Shown here: piece by piece, positions 1 through 10,166 of the stretch
How positions within the stretch are numbered: position 1 is the stretch's first letter
Layout of the letters: the number at the start of each line of letters is the position of its first letter
Assembly (NCBI RefSeq): GCF_000224065.1
Contig: NZ_AFWT01000027.1
Location: forward strand, 1-64,000
Length of the DNA stretch: 64,000 nt
Reading direction: 5' to 3'
Origin: Thiorhodococcus drewsii AZ1
GTDB taxonomy: Bacteria; Pseudomonadota; Gammaproteobacteria; Chromatiales; Chromatiaceae
Translations under genes and position numbers: made by a program
Notes under the pieces: generated by a model
What the model was told of the DNA's origin: nothing
Database searches by the model: none
Seen by the model: the letters and a program-made list of their open reading frames with translations, nothing else

Positions 1-89
1 CCGATGCTGTGCTGTTCCTGGCCTCGCCGCAGGCGCGTCTGGTGACCGGTGCCACGTTGAGCGTGGATGCGGGATACGCCTTGGGTTGA
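1..89 (+). CDS. Short-chain dehydrogenase/reductase, C-terminal end only
   Basis: Reading from base 3, 28 codons end at a TGA at 87-89. The peptide contains FLASPQA, VTGAT and VDAGYALG, which matches the usual C-terminus of classical SDR oxidoreductases (the 'FLAS...ITGxxxxVDGG' segment near the substrate lid). The catalytic and cofactor-binding parts lie upstream of the window, so substrate and pathway cannot be assigned. The repeat element that follows begins one base after the stop codon. Confidence 0.75.
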   Translation, partial: DAVLFLASPQARLVTGATLSVDAGYALG

Positions 90-90
90 A

Positions 91-297
91 AGCGACCAGC
101 GACCAGCGGCCAGCAATTATTTTTGCTCAATTTAACCGGGAACCCCGGTTAAATTCACACATTCCAAAGGCTGGTAGCTGGTAGCTGGTAGCTGGTAGCT
201 GGTAGCTGGTAGCTGGTAGCTGGTAGCTGGTAGCTGGTAGCTGTAGCTGGTAGCTGGTAGCTGGTATCTGGTAGCTGGTAGCTGGTAGCTGGTAGCT
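91..297. repeat. Inverted heptad-repeat element, copy A, with an expanded arm
   Basis: The left arm (91-114) consists of CCAGC-type units (AGCGACC, AGCGACC, AGCGGCC, AGC). A 54-base spacer follows, then a right arm (169-297) built of about eighteen tandem copies of the 7-mer GGTAGCT, with one 6-base unit near 240 and one TATCT variant near 266. Left and right arms are of opposite polarity (CCAGC against GCTGG), as in the two other copies at 9373-9474 and 47570-47738. A reading frame through the right arm on the minus strand only translates the repeat (SYQLPAT units) and is not a gene. The near-identical units indicate recent expansion, probably by slippage. Confidence 0.9.
131..153. terminator. 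Perfect 10-bp hairpin inside repeat copy A
   Basis: TTTAACCGGG (131-140) is an exact reverse complement of CCCGGTTAAA (144-153), separated by AAC. It lies in the spacer between the two repeat arms and downstream of the dehydrogenase stop codon. It could act as a transcription terminator or as the core of the repeat element. There is no clean T-run after it on the plus strand, so terminator function is uncertain. Confidence 0.45.
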
Positions 298-372
298 ACC
301 CCACAGTTTGTCCTTCGCGGCGCCTTGCCGCATCATGCCCGCCCTGTTTGCGATCGGATCCATGAATCAACC

Positions 373-2625
373 ATGACGGAAACCCTGACCTACAACGCCG
401 AGGGTCTCGAACGACTCCCACTGAAGGATTTCACCGAGAAGGCCTACCTGGACTATTCCATGTACGTCATTCTCGATCGTGCCCTGCCGTATCTGGGCGA
501 TGGGCTTAAGCCGGTTCAACGGCGCATTCTCTACGCCATGTCCGAGTTGGGGCTGTCGGCGGCGGCCAAATTCAAGAAATCGGCCCGGACCGTCGGCGAC
601 GTGCTCGGCAAGTTTCATCCGCATGGCGATTCGGCCTGCTACGAGGCCATGGTGCTCATGGCCCAGTCCTTCAGCTATCGCTATCCGCTGGTCGACGGAC
701 AGGGCAACTGGGGTTCGTCCGACGATCCTAAGTCGTTCGCGGCCATGCGCTATACCGAATCGCGCCTGACGCCCTATGCCGAGCTTCTGCTCGGTGAGCT
801 GGGGCAGGGCACGGTGGATTGGCAGCCGAACTTCGACGGCACCCTGAATGAGCCGCTGCTGCTACCAGCGCGTCTGCCCAATCTGCTGCTCAACGGCACC
901 ACCGGCATCGCGGTCGGCATGGCCACCGACATCCCATCGCACAACCTCAGAGAGATCGCGCGGGCCTGCATCCATCTGCTCGACCATCCAGAGGCGAGCG
1001 TGACCGATCTGATGCGTTTCGTGCCGGGGCCGGATTTTCCGACCTCGGGCGAGATCGTCACCCCGCCGGAGGATCTGCTCAAGCTCTACCAAACCGGCGG
1101 CGGCAGCGTGAAGCAGCGCGCCCGTTATGAGATGGAGCACGGCGATATCGTCATCACGGCCTTGCCCCATCAGGTTTCGGGCAGTCGTGTGCTGGAGCAG
1201 ATCGCGGCCCAGTTCAATGCCAAGAAGCTGCCCATGATCGAGGACTTCCGCGACGAGTCCGACCATGAGTATCCGATCCGATTGGTTATCGTGCCGCGTT
1301 CGAACCGGGTGGACGTCGAGCGTCTTATGTCGCACCTGTTCGCGACCACCGACCTAGAGCGCAGCTATCGGGTCAACATGAATCTGATCGGGCTCAATGG
1401 CCGTCCGCGCGTTATGGATCTGCGCGAGATGCTGGCCGAGTGGCTCGTCTTCCGCACCCAGACCGTGCGCCGTCGTCTGCAGCACCGCCTGGAAAAGGTG
1501 CTGGAGCGCATGCACCTCCTGGAAGGGCTGTTGATCGCCTTCCTCAATCTCGACGAGGTGATCCGTATCGTCCGGACCGAGGACGAGCCCAAGCCGGTTT
1601 TGATGAAGCGTTTCGGTCTGAGCGACGACCAGGCCGAGTACATCCTCAATACCCGTCTGCGCCAGTTGGCGCGGCTTGAGGAGATGAAGATCCGGGGCGA
1701 ACAGGATGCGCTGGCCGTCGAGCGAGCCGAACTGGAACGTCTACTGGGCGATGCTAAGGCGCTCAACCGCTTGATCCGCGACGAGATCGCCGCCGATGCC
1801 GAGAAGTATGGCGATGATCGTCGCTCGCCACTGATCGTCCGGACGGCCGCCAGCGCGATCGACGAGACCGAGCTGGCGCCGAGCGAGCCGGTGACGGTCG
1901 TGTTGTCCGAGAAGGGGTGGGTGCGCGCGGCCAAGGGGCACGACGTGGATGCCGAGGGGCTGAGCTATCGCTCGGGCGACCAATTCCTCGGGGCGGCGCG
2001 GCTGCGCAGCAATCAGACCGCCGTCTTCCTGGACTCCACCGGGCGTAGTTATTCGCTTGCGGCGCACACGCTGCCCTCGGCGCGCGGACAGGGTGAGCCC
2101 TTGACGGGCCGGCTCGATCCGCCACAGGGGGCGCGATTCGTCGCCGTGCTGGGCGACCGGCCCGAGGCGCGCTATCTGCTTGCCAGCGATGCCGGCTATG
2201 GCTTCATCGCCCGGTTCGAGGACCTGCTGGCCAAGCCCAAGGCTGGCAAGGCGGTGCTGACCTTGCCCAAGGGGGCGGGGGTCTTGATGCCGGTTTCGGT
2301 GGGCGACTCGGCCGGGGCGCGCTTGGCGGCCGTGACCAGCGGCGGACATCTGCTGGTCTTCCCGGTGACCGAGCTGCCCGAGATGGCGCGTGGCAAGGGT
2401 AACAAGATCCTCGCGCTTCCGGCCGCCGCCGACGAGCGGATGATCGCGCTCGCCGTGGTGCCCGAGGGAGGCAGTTTGGTCGTGCACTCGGGTAAACGCA
2501 CCCTGACCCTCAAGCCGGCCGACCTGGAGACGTATCGGGGCGAGCGTGGGCGTCGCGGACGTCTGCTGTCGCGCGGATTTCAGCGGGTCGATGCATTGGA
2601 GACCGTCGCACTCCAGGATCCGTGA
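373..2625 (+). CDS. parC: DNA topoisomerase IV subunit A (ParC)
   Basis: A 750-residue protein, close to the usual ~750 of gammaproteobacterial ParC. It breaks and rejoins DNA in the ParC2ParE2 enzyme that decatenates daughter chromosomes. The catalytic tyrosine is Y127 in AAMRYTESR. The quinolone-determining region is [13 protein letters not shown] with wild-type-like S87 and E91. The winged-helix/tower part is followed by a C-terminal beta-pinwheel region (roughly residues 490-750) that is shorter and less repetitive than in GyrA. The ATG at 373 is chosen because family proteins begin just before the '[19 protein letters not shown]' segment; an in-frame ATG at 325 would add 16 unsupported residues. 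parE is not in the window. Confidence 0.95.
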   Translation: MTETLTYNAEGLERLPLKDFTEKAYLDYSMYVILDRALPYLGDGLKPVQRRILYAMSELGLSAAAKFKKSARTVGDVLGKFHPHGDSACYEAMVLMAQSFSYRYPLVDGQGNWGSSDDPKSFAAMRYTESRLTPYAELLLGELGQGTVDWQPNFDGTLNEPLLLPARLPNLLLNGTTGIAVGMATDIPSHNLREIARACIHLLDHPEASVTDLMRFVPGPDFPTSGEIVTPPEDLLKLYQTGGGSVKQRARYEMEHGDIVITALPHQVSGSRVLEQIAAQFNAKKLPMIEDFRDESDHEYPIRLVIVPRSNRVDVERLMSHLFATTDLERSYRVNMNLIGLNGRPRVMDLREMLAEWLVFRTQTVRRRLQHRLEKVLERMHLLEGLLIAFLNLDEVIRIVRTEDEPKPVLMKRFGLSDDQAEYILNTRLRQLARLEEMKIRGEQDALAVERAELERLLGDAKALNRLIRDEIAADAEKYGDDRRSPLIVRTAASAIDETELAPSEPVTVVLSEKGWVRAAKGHDVDAEGLSYRSGDQFLGAARLRSNQTAVFLDSTGRSYSLAAHTLPSARGQGEPLTGRLDPPQGARFVAVLGDRPEARYLLASDAGYGFIARFEDLLAKPKAGKAVLTLPKGAGVLMPVSVGDSAGARLAAVTSGGHLLVFPVTELPEMARGKGNKILALPAAADERMIALAVVPEGGSLVVHSGKRTLTLKPADLETYRGERGRRGRLLSRGFQRVDALETVALQDP

Positions 2626-3032
2626 TGTGGATCTCGCTTTCTGCGCGTTGCGCGAACAACAAGGCGCGATGCCTGTAGGCTGGCGTTCCATGCGTTCTCG
2701 CGCGGTCGGGCCTTGCCCCTTTGGGCTTCCGCGCTGGCCGCCTTTTCTATAATGGAGAGGATGCCTGAGGCGGTTTCATCGAAAGACTGTACCGACTCGT
2801 AGAACGTGGCGGGAACACACCGCATCGGTTGCGAAAGATGCGGTTCGCGCGCTCGCTGCATCCGCATCTACGGGGAGGTTCTTTTCTGGGGACTGTCTTG
2901 GTCCGGATTCGGGCCAGGGCGTTTCGGCACGGCTCCGGGGAAGCACGTTATGCGCGCGATCTTCACTCGGTGGCAGGGCTCTCGATCCAGCCGCGCGGAC
3001 GCACAATGAGCGCATGCTCAGGAGCAATTCGG
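2626..3032 (+). other. Long intergenic/leader region before the HD-GYP gene
   Basis: There are 407 bases between parC and the chosen start of the HD-GYP gene. The frame upstream of 3033 stays open back to 2829 but its translation is Arg-rich and lacks any receiver-domain character, so it is treated as non-coding. The region holds a perfect TATAAT (2748-2753) and a small hairpin near 2820-2842 (CGCATC ... GATGCG). If transcription starts near 2760, the leader is about 270 nt. I looked for the signatures of c-di-GMP, TPP and cobalamin riboswitches and did not recognise any. Confidence 0.5.
2721..2753 (+). promoter_or_regulatory. Candidate sigma-70 promoter for the HD-GYP / hybrid kinase genes
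   Basis: The -10 hexamer TATAAT at 2748-2753 is a perfect consensus in otherwise GC-rich DNA. No good -35 lies at the right distance: TTGGGC at 2721-2726 would need a 21-base spacer. The promoter may therefore depend on an activator, or the match may be chance. Confidence 0.35.
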
Positions 3033-4142
3033 ATGACGGATGCAGCATTGCCGACAATTCTGATCGTCGATGATTCGCCGGAGAACCTCACGGTCCTGAG
3101 CGAGCTTTTGCAACCCGAGTATCGAGTGCGTGCGGCGACCTCTGGCGAAAAGGCGTTGCGTGTCGTTGCCACTCCACCGCGACCGGACATCATCCTGCTC
3201 GACGTCATGATGCCCGGCATTGACGGCTACGAGGTCTTCTCGCGTTTGCGCAGCGACGAGCGCACCAGTGACATCCCCGTGATCTTCGTCACCGCCATGG
3301 ATAGTACCGATGCCGAGATCCACGGCCTGGACGTCGGTGCCGTGGACTACATCGCCAAGCCGATCGTCCCGCCCATCCTGCGTGCACGCGTGCGTACTCA
3401 GCTCGAACTCAAGCAGGCCCGCGATTGGCTCAGGAATCAGAACAGCTATCTGGAGGGCGAGCTGCTGCGGCGCATGAAGGAGAATCTGCTGGTCCAGGAT
3501 GTCAGTATTCATGCCTTGGCACATCTGGCCGAGATTCGCGATCCTGAGACGGGCAACCATCTGCGCCGCACCCAGGGCTATGTGCGCGCCTTGGCGAACC
3601 GGTTGCGTCATCATCCCAAGTTTGCCCATTTCCTCACCGACCACATCATCGAGCAATTGTTCAAATCGGCCCCCTTGCACGACATCGGCAAGGTTGGCAT
3701 TCCGGATCATATCCTGCTGAAGCCCGGAAAGCTGACCCCGGAGGAGTGGACGATCATGAAGACCCACGCCAAGCTCGGCAGCGATGCCATCGAATACGCC
3801 GAGCGCGATGTCGACCGGCCGGTCGAATTCCTCGTGCTGGCCAAGGATATCGCGCATTATCATCATGAGCGCTGGGATGGAACCGGCTATCCAGACGGCT
3901 TGGCCGGCGACGATATCCCCATTTCGGCCCGACTGATGGCACTTGCCGATGTCTTCGATGCCCTCATCTCACCGCGTGTCTATAAGCCGCCCATGACATT
4001 TCAAGAGGCTCGGGACATCATCCTCGCCGGGCGCGGCAGCCATTTCGATCCGGACGTCACCGACGCCTTTTCTCAGGCCTACGACGAGTTCCGCGAGATC
4101 GCCAAACGCTACACTGAAACCGAGAAGGTCTCGCTGGGTTGA
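3033..4142 (+). CDS. Response regulator with HD-GYP c-di-GMP phosphodiesterase domain
   Basis: A 369-residue two-domain protein. Residues 8-125 form a receiver domain: acidic pair D13/D14, phospho-acceptor D57 in LLDVMMPGIDG and conserved K109. Residues ~155-350 form an HD-GYP domain with HD at 216-217 (LHDIGKVGIPD) and the full HHERWDGTGYP motif (277-287), so it is predicted to hydrolyse c-di-GMP via pGpG in a metal-dependent way. The architecture is that of RpfG-type regulators. The ATG at 3033 has AGGAG (3020-3024) eight bases upstream, which decides the start against earlier in-frame codons. The next gene, 78 bases on, is a hybrid histidine kinase and a plausible partner. Confidence 0.92.
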   Translation: MTDAALPTILIVDDSPENLTVLSELLQPEYRVRAATSGEKALRVVATPPRPDIILLDVMMPGIDGYEVFSRLRSDERTSDIPVIFVTAMDSTDAEIHGLDVGAVDYIAKPIVPPILRARVRTQLELKQARDWLRNQNSYLEGELLRRMKENLLVQDVSIHALAHLAEIRDPETGNHLRRTQGYVRALANRLRHHPKFAHFLTDHIIEQLFKSAPLHDIGKVGIPDHILLKPGKLTPEEWTIMKTHAKLGSDAIEYAERDVDRPVEFLVLAKDIAHYHHERWDGTGYPDGLAGDDIPISARLMALADVFDALISPRVYKPPMTFQEARDIILAGRGSHFDPDVTDAFSQAYDEFREIAKRYTETEKVSLG

Positions 4143-4220
4143 TCGTCGCCGGTTCTTGCGTGCCGGCACAGGATGGGTACGCAAGAGCGTCTTGGTGCGG
4201 GATGAGCGCATGGAGAGTTC

Positions 4221-7200
4221 ATGAGCAGCGATTCGGATTCGCAGATATCCCATATCCCCCGGGGCGGCATTGTCCTGGTCGTTCTCGTTTATGCCGTCTT
4301 CGCTGGCGCTTGGATCCTCTTTTCCGATCCGTTGCTGGGCTGGCTGCTCAAAACGCCGGGCCGCTTCATTTTGATTAGCAGCCTCAAGGGTGGCGTTTTC
4401 GTGATCGTCAGCAGCGGACTGCTCTATGTCGTCATGAGGCGTATGTTCCGGCGTCCTTTCGTCGGATCGGGAAACGAACCCCAGGGTTCTCTGACCCTGC
4501 CGATGGTCCTGCTCTCCGTCGCCGTCCTCTCCTTCACGGTGGGGGCCATCCTGCTCGATGTTCGGCAGCACAAGGAGAGCACGGCCGAGAACCTGAAAAC
4601 GATTGCCGAGCTCAAGACCACGCAGCTGGCCGACTGGCTGGACGAGCGTCATGGAGACGCCGAGTTTCTACGCTCCAGCATGAGCGGATCTGATCGATCC
4701 CTCCTGCTGGGCCTGGAGCAGGGTGAGGCGGTGGTCGGTAACATGCATCTGCTCGACCGAATGCGCGAGTTTTCCCATCTGAACTCCATCTCCAATGTGG
4801 TGGTGACAGATCTGAAGGGCGAGGTACTCTTGGCCTCCGAACCGCTATCGCATCCGCTGTCGTCGCGTCTGGTGCGCGTTATCGGAGAGGCATCCACGTC
4901 TCAGGCCATCTCGCTGTTCGGACCCTATTGGGATCGGGAGGGTCGTGTGCATCTGGATTTCATCGTCCCGCTACCGGCTGAGTCCGCAGACACTCCGGGC
5001 CTGGTCGTGGTGTTGCATAGCGATCCGGCCGCCTATCTCTATCCCGCTCTTCAGATCTGGCCGCTGCCGACCCAAACCGGTGAGACGCTGCTGTTTCGGG
5101 TGGAGGGGGATCAGGTCCAGTTTCTCAATCCGCTGCGTCATCGGGACGATGACGCCGGTCTGTTTTATCTGCCCTTGAAGGACGAGCGACTGCTGGCGGC
5201 CAGGTACGGACGGAACGGTCGACTGTTGGGAACCGGTCTCGAGGGGTTGGACTATCGCGGCGCCCCCGCCATGGGCTATGCGATGGCGGTGCCTTGGACC
5301 GATTGGATCCTGCTGGTCAAGGTCGATCTCGCCGAGGTCTATGCCGATGCGGTCGGGAGTGGGATCTGGATCGCGCTCGCAGGTCTGTTGGCGCTTCTCA
5401 TGGTCACCAGCGGTGCCTTCATGCTGCGCCAGCGTCAGCAGCTCGAATGGGCCGAGCGGCTGCACAGGTCCCAGAGCGAGCGACTGAACGCGCTGAATCT
5501 GCTCGACGCGATCGTCGACGGCTCCAGCGATGCCATCTTTGCGAAGGATCTTGAGGGTCGCTACATCCTCTTCAATCAGGCGGCGGCGGATTTCGTCGGT
5601 CGCGCCTCGGAAGAGGTCGTCGGTTTCACCGACGACGCGCTCTTTTCGTCCGAGCAGAGCGCCCGGATTCGTCAGCACGACCGTTCGGTGATCGAGGCCG
5701 GCTGCATCCAGAGCTTCCACGAATATCTGGACACGGCTCAGGGTCCACGCGCCTTTTTGGCCATCAAGGGGCCGTTGCTCGACGCCCAGGGAACCGTCAT
5801 CGGGATGTTCGGCGTCTCGCGCGACATCACCGAACTCGACCGCATCAATCGTGAACTCTCCGAGGAGACGGCGCGTCGTCAGGCGCTGATCGAAAGCTCG
5901 CGCGATGGCATCCTGGTTCTGGATCAGTCCTATCGGATCATCGAGGCCAACGGACGTTTCGCCGAGATGCTGGGTTATGCGTCCCAGGAGGTGGTCGGTC
6001 TGGGAATTTGGGATATCGATACGCGTTTTTCGGAGCGGGAGATTCGTGAGCGGTTCGTCGACCACTCCAGTCCGCACGTCCAATTCGAATCCCGTCATCG
6101 TCGCAAGGACGGCTCGGAGTACGACGTCGAGGTCAGCACCAGCAGTGTCGTCTGGGGGGTGGATAACCTCGTCCTCTGTATCTGCCGCGATATCACCGAT
6201 CGCAGACGTGCCGAACAGTTGCTGCGCGACACCAACCAGCTCCTGGCCGAGATGAGCTCCATCGCTCACATCGGTGCCTGGGAGTTCGATTTGGTGACCG
6301 GTGAGGGCACCTGGACGGACGAGGTTGCCCATATCCATGGCCTGGATCCCGATCATCCGACGAATTTGCAATTGGGATTGAGCTTTTTCGAGGGCGAGCA
6401 ACGCGATCGGGTCGAGGCGGCGATCGAGGCGGTCGTGAGCCAGGGTCAAGCCTACGATCTGGAGCTGGAGCTGCACGCGGCGGACGGGCAGGTCAAATGG
6501 GTCCGGAACATCGGGCGTCCGGTCTATGAGGATGGACGGATGGTGAAGGTGCGTGGGTCCATACAGGATGTCACGGAGATGAAGCGCGCGAGCCAGGAGA
6601 TCGAACGTTACCGGCATCATCTCGAGGAGTTGGTCGATACACGCACCGCCGAGCTGCGACGTCAGAGTCAGTCACTGCGCGCCATCATCGACAATATCCC
6701 ACACATGATCTGGTTGAAGGACCGCGACGGACGTTTCCTGGCGGCGAACCGGGCGATGGGCGAGGCGATGGAGCGGCCCATCAATGAGCTTATCGGCAAG
6801 ACAGACCTGGATCTCTGGCCGATTTCGTTTGCCGAGCGCTATCGAGCGGACGACGACAGGGTGATGGCATCGGGGCAGCGCATCACGGTCGAGGAGTCCT
6901 TTCCGAACCAGTCCGAATCCTTCAACGAGACCCTCAAGGCGCCCGTGCTCGATGACGACGGCAGCGTTTGGGGGACGGTCGGATTCTCGCGCGATATCCG
7001 TGCCCAGAAAGAGACCGAACGCGCGCGCGAGGCGGCGCGTGAGGAGGCCGAGGCGGCCAACCGCGCCAAGAGCACCTTCCTGGCCAATATGAGCCACGAG
7101 ATTCGCACCCCCATGAACGCCATCGTGGGACTGACCTTTCTACTGCGTCAGGGCGGCGTCACGCACGAGCAGGCGGATCGTCTCGCCAAGATCGATTCGG

Positions 7201-8864
7201 CCGCCCAGCACCTGCTATCGATCGTGAACGATATCCTGGATCTCTCCAAGATCGAGTCCGGTCGGCTGGAACTGGAACAGACCGATTTCGCCCTGTCCAG
7301 CATCCTCGATAACGCCTGCTCCATGATCGCCGATCAGGCGCGCTCCAAGGGCGTGGCGATCGAGGTGGATCCGGGCGACGTACCCAAATGGCTGCGGGGC
7401 GACCCGACTCGACTGCGTCAGGCGCTGCTCAACTATGTCGGTAACGCCATCAAATTTACCGATCAGGGGCGTATTTTGCTGCGCTGTCGTCTGGTGGAGA
7501 AACGCGAATATGCGTGTCTGGTTCGGTTCGAAGTCAGCGATAGCGGGATCGGGATCGCTTCCTCGGAGCTGCCCCGTCTCTTCTCGCCCTTCGCTCAGGC
7601 CGACGTCTCGACCACGCGCAAGCATGGCGGAACCGGATTGGGGCTCGCCATCACGCGTCGTCTGGCGCTGCTCATGGGTGGCGATGCTGGTGTGGCCAGC
7701 GAGCAGGGACGTGGAAGTACGTTTTGGTTTACCGCTAGGCTCGGGCTGGGCCATGCCGTTTCTGCGGAGGCGAAGCCGAGCGAGCGGGACAACGCCGACG
7801 CCGTATTGCGAGCGCGCTATTCCGGGGCGCGTCTGCTGCTCGTGGAGGACAACTTCATTAACCAGGAGGTTGCGCTGGAGCTGCTCCATGCCGTCTCGCT
7901 CTCGGTGGACATCGCAGAGAACGGTCAGGAGGCGGTCGAACGGGTCGGGAGCGGTGACTATGCATTGGTGTTGATGGACGTTCAGATGCCTGTCATGGAC
8001 GGCTTGGAGGCCACCCGTCGGATTCGTGCCGCAGGTACCCATGCTGGCCGACCGATTCTAGCGATGACGGCCAACGCCTTCGATGAGGATCGTCAGGCCT
8101 GTCTGCGCGCGGGCATGGACGACTTCGTCCCCAAGCCGGTCGAGCCGAGTGCGCTCTACGCGAGTCTAGTGAAATGGCTGAGTCAGGATGCCGGCGAGGC
8201 CGATGCATCCAATGGGATGCCGGTGGATGCTGAGTCAGCAGCGGCTGGTGCGGTCGACTCGTTCGTTGGCATCGAGGGGCTCGATACGGTGCGCGGACTG
8301 GCCGCAGTACGCGGACAGACGCGGGTCTATCGGCGTTTGCTCGGACTTTTTGCCCAGTCCCACGGCGCAGATATGGAGCGGCTCTCTGCATTCCTGGAGG
8401 CTGGAGAAATGCACGAGGCGCGCCGGCTTGCCCATGCGCTCAAGGGGGCCTCGGCGACCCTTGGGGCCGATCGGTTGTCGGGATTGGCCGCCGGGATCGA
8501 GACTGCGTTGCGCCAAGGCGCGGACAAGGAGGATCTCGAAGCGAGTATCCGCGAGGCGGATCTGGTCATGAAGCGGCTGGTGGAGTCGATCGAGACGTTC
8601 GGCGAGCGTTCGAGCACGTTCGAATCGGTCGTCGCCGATTCGGAGCGTCTGCATTCCGTTTTGAACGAACTGGAGACGCTCTTGTTGGAGGACGACAGCC
8701 GGGCTGTGCAGTTCGCTCGCGATTCGCGCCTGTTGCTGCGCGAGGGGCTCGGCGAGACCTTCGATGGTCTGATGAGCCAAATCGAGAGTTTCGATTTCGA
8801 TTTCGCCCTGGCGGCCCTGCGCGCGGCACGGCATCTCGTCGATCCCGATCTGCCCGCCAAGTAG
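4221..8864 (+). CDS. Membrane hybrid histidine kinase with four PAS domains, receiver and HPt
   Basis: 1547 residues. Hydrophobic segments lie at about 16-34, 48-70, 92-113 and 379-402; the last two bracket a ~265-residue periplasmic sensor region of unknown ligand. Four PAS-like modules follow (about 427-545, 550-665, 680-790 and 815-930), two ending in a PAC-like 'RDIT' segment. Next come a HisKA domain with H959 in [12 protein letters not shown], an HATPase domain (N-box [20 protein letters not shown]), a receiver with phospho-acceptor D1253 in [11 protein letters not shown], and a C-terminal HPt domain with H1405 in [13 protein letters not shown]. This is a complete intramolecular phosphorelay of the ArcB/BarA type. 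No DNA-binding partner is adjacent; the upstream HD-GYP receiver is the obvious candidate target. An ATG at 4221 is preceded by GGAGAG. Confidence 0.93.
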   Translation: MSSDSDSQISHIPRGGIVLVVLVYAVFAGAWILFSDPLLGWLLKTPGRFILISSLKGGVFVIVSSGLLYVVMRRMFRRPFVGSGNEPQGSLTLPMVLLSVAVLSFTVGAILLDVRQHKESTAENLKTIAELKTTQLADWLDERHGDAEFLRSSMSGSDRSLLLGLEQGEAVVGNMHLLDRMREFSHLNSISNVVVTDLKGEVLLASEPLSHPLSSRLVRVIGEASTSQAISLFGPYWDREGRVHLDFIVPLPAESADTPGLVVVLHSDPAAYLYPALQIWPLPTQTGETLLFRVEGDQVQFLNPLRHRDDDAGLFYLPLKDERLLAARYGRNGRLLGTGLEGLDYRGAPAMGYAMAVPWTDWILLVKVDLAEVYADAVGSGIWIALAGLLALLMVTSGAFMLRQRQQLEWAERLHRSQSERLNALNLLDAIVDGSSDAIFAKDLEGRYILFNQAAADFVGRASEEVVGFTDDALFSSEQSARIRQHDRSVIEAGCIQSFHEYLDTAQGPRAFLAIKGPLLDAQGTVIGMFGVSRDITELDRINRELSEETARRQALIESSRDGILVLDQSYRIIEANGRFAEMLGYASQEVVGLGIWDIDTRFSEREIRERFVDHSSPHVQFESRHRRKDGSEYDVEVSTSSVVWGVDNLVLCICRDITDRRRAEQLLRDTNQLLAEMSSIAHIGAWEFDLVTGEGTWTDEVAHIHGLDPDHPTNLQLGLSFFEGEQRDRVEAAIEAVVSQGQAYDLELELHAADGQVKWVRNIGRPVYEDGRMVKVRGSIQDVTEMKRASQEIERYRHHLEELVDTRTAELRRQSQSLRAIIDNIPHMIWLKDRDGRFLAANRAMGEAMERPINELIGKTDLDLWPISFAERYRADDDRVMASGQRITVEESFPNQSESFNETLKAPVLDDDGSVWGTVGFSRDIRAQKETERAREAAREEAEAANRAKSTFLANMSHEIRTPMNAIVGLTFLLRQGGVTHEQADRLAKIDSAAQHLLSIVNDILDLSKIESGRLELEQTDFALSSILDNACSMIADQARSKGVAIEVDPGDVPKWLRGDPTRLRQALLNYVGNAIKFTDQGRILLRCRLVEKREYACLVRFEVSDSGIGIASSELPRLFSPFAQADVSTTRKHGGTGLGLAITRRLALLMGGDAGVASEQGRGSTFWFTARLGLGHAVSAEAKPSERDNADAVLRARYSGARLLLVEDNFINQEVALELLHAVSLSVDIAENGQEAVERVGSGDYALVLMDVQMPVMDGLEATRRIRAAGTHAGRPILAMTANAFDEDRQACLRAGMDDFVPKPVEPSALYASLVKWLSQDAGEADASNGMPVDAESAAAGAVDSFVGIEGLDTVRGLAAVRGQTRVYRRLLGLFAQSHGADMERLSAFLEAGEMHEARRLAHALKGASATLGADRLSGLAAGIETALRQGADKEDLEASIREADLVMKRLVESIETFGERSSTFESVVADSERLHSVLNELETLLLEDDSRAVQFARDSRLLLREGLGETFDGLMSQIESFDFDFALAALRAARHLVDPDLPAK

Positions 8865-8882
8865 GTGCGAATTTATTCGCAC
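8865..8882. terminator. Hairpin between convergent kinase and holC genes
   Basis: GTGCGAAT (8865-8872) and ATTCGCAC (8875-8882) form a perfect inverted repeat with a tiny loop. It begins at the base after the kinase stop codon and ends 20 bases before the holC stop on the opposite strand. The position suggests a bidirectional terminator; neither side has a strong T-run. Confidence 0.5.
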
Positions 8883-8902
8883 TTCCGGCGTTGGCTCATG
8901 CG

Positions 8903-9334
8903 CTAGAGCTGAATCTGATGATGTCTCAGCGGATGTCCCTGGTCGCGGTAGTACCTGAATCGATCGCGACCGGCGGCGCGCAGGGTGGGGTCCAGATCGA
9001 CCAGATCGCAGACCCGATCGAAGCGCGTGAAGAATCCGGGCACCTCTCGGCCCAGGTTGAGCAGTACCTGGACCTCCGTCTCGGGACGTCCGTCCTCGGC
9101 GATCAGAATGGGGGTCAGTTCCTGATCGACCTTGCCGACCAGTCCATGCGGCAGGAAGCTGTCCTCACGATAGGTCCAGAGCAGTCGGTCGAGATGGCGT
9201 GCCTCATCGCGGTTCGGGCAGTGGATGAGCAGGCGCAGATCCTGGGCGCGGATGCGTTCCGCCAGACGGCAGGCGACCTGGAAACGGTCGCCTCGGCTCG
9301 TGGGTTTCAGGCTGTAGAAGTCGATTTGGGGCAT
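8903..9334 (-). CDS. holC: DNA polymerase III chi subunit
   Basis: 143 residues, the normal size for HolC, which bridges the clamp-loader complex to SSB through psi. The N-terminal MPQIDFYSL and the central AQDLRLLIHCPNRDEARHLD / LWTYREDSFLPHG segments are characteristic of the family (a Rossmann-like fold with the conserved 'LW...F.PH' stretch). It is convergent with the kinase gene. It is not next to pepA or valS, its usual neighbours; instead a repeat element lies just upstream of its start. Confidence 0.88.
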   Translation of the reverse strand: MPQIDFYSLKPTSRGDRFQVACRLAERIRAQDLRLLIHCPNRDEARHLDRLLWTYREDSFLPHGLVGKVDQELTPILIAEDGRPETEVQVLLNLGREVPGFFTRFDRVCDLVDLDPTLRAAGRDRFRYYRDQGHPLRHHQIQL

Positions 9335-9372
9335 TGACGTCGCTCGTGGGTCGTGAGGATTGCTTGAGGGGA

Positions 9373-9474
9373 AGCTTTCAGCCTCCAGCGACCAGCTTCC
9401 AGCCAGACTTCACAGCTGCGGATGCGGCTCATATCTAGCCACTGCTGGAAGCTGAAGGCTGGAGGCTGGAAGCT
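9373..9474. repeat. Inverted heptad-repeat element, copy B
   Basis: Bases 9373-9403 and the reverse complement of 9444-9474 agree at 27 of 31 positions. Each arm is made of 7-base units (AGCTTCC, AGCCTCC and similar). The 40-base spacer is unlike the spacers of copies A and C. It lies between the holC start and the end of the YdcF-like gene, i.e. in the short gap at the downstream end of the aryl-polyene operon. A C8 run follows the right arm. Confidence 0.85.
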
Positions 9475-9485
9475 TCCCCCCCCCA

Positions 9486-10166
9486 TCATGTCACGCGCGC
9501 CAACATGCGCCGGTTGCGGGTTATGGTCGCCCATTCCTTCCCGACCACGAACCAGAGACAGAAGAAGCCCTCGCGCGCCAGTTGGACGAGGGTCGCTGCT
9601 CGATGGCTCAGTCGTGGCTCGGCCGGTTCCAGCCGATGGCGAAGTCCCAGGCTGGCGGCCATGAGCCCGAGCCGGGCCAGGTGGTAGCGGTTCGAGACGA
9701 TCAGGAATCGCGCCTGACGGTCGTTTTCCCGGTTGGCCAGCTCGCGCAAATTGCGCAGGTTGGTGAGCGTGTTGCGCGATTGACCTTCCAGAATCAATGA
9801 CAGGTCTGGATTTATCACGCTGAGTTCTAGATAGTCGGCCCCGGCCTGCGCCTCGCTGAGGGTAGCATTCGCCGTCCTGCCCCCAAGGATGGCCAGTCGT
9901 CCGGCGAACGGTGGGCGCGCGAGGGTTGCTGCACGATCGAGCCGTTGGCGGAAATCGGCGTCGGGTCGATTGCCGATCAGGCGCTTGCCCGGTACCACCA
10001 GCCAGCCGCTGTTTTCCGTACGTGAGGCGTGGACTGCTCGGGCGGTCCCGATCACGCGTTTCAGCCAGTAGAGATAGGCGAGTCCGAAGGTCGCAAGGAC
10101 GACGGCGACGGTCAGTGTGATGGTGAAGAGTCCGTCCCAGTCGAGCTGGCGCGGATTGGGCGTCAC
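9486..10166 (-). CDS. DUF218 / YdcF-SanA-ElyC-like membrane protein
   Basis: 226 residues. One N-terminal membrane segment (about residues 13-33, LFTITLTVAVVLATFGLAYLY) is followed by a soluble domain with GWLVVPGKRL, AILGGRTANAT, NTLTNLRNLRELA and FLIVSNRYHLARLGLMA. These match the DUF218 pattern in which 'vlG.....s' and 'vts.yH..Ra' segments form a Rossmann-like site. Family members (SanA, ElyC, YdcF) are linked to envelope and polyisoprenoid/peptidoglycan precursor integrity, but the reaction is unknown. It overlaps the upstream glycosyltransferase by ATGA (10163-10166), so it is the last gene of the aryl-polyene-type operon. Confidence 0.75.
   Translation of the reverse strand: MTPNPRQLDWDGLFTITLTVAVVLATFGLAYLYWLKRVIGTARAVHASRTENSGWLVVPGKRLIGNRPDADFRQRLDRAATLARPPFAGRLAILGGRTANATLSEAQAGADYLELSVINPDLSLILEGQSRNTLTNLRNLRELANRENDRQARFLIVSNRYHLARLGLMAASLGLRHRLEPAEPRLSHRAATLVQLAREGFFCLWFVVGKEWATITRNRRMLARVT

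Noticed and set aside
169-297. CRISPR array
   Set aside because: Units are 7 bases and contiguous with no spacers.
127-363. Minus-strand open frame through the heptad tract encoding SYQLPAT units
   Set aside because: It is only the translation of a 7-bp repeat (21 bases give seven residues); no start signal or non-repeat domain.
2829-3032. 68-residue N-terminal extension of the HD-GYP regulator
   Set aside because: Arg-rich, without structure or conservation features; the ATG at 3033 has AGGAG at ideal distance.
2626-3032. c-di-GMP riboswitch upstream of the HD-GYP gene
   Set aside because: The conserved GEMM-I/II core sequences are not found.
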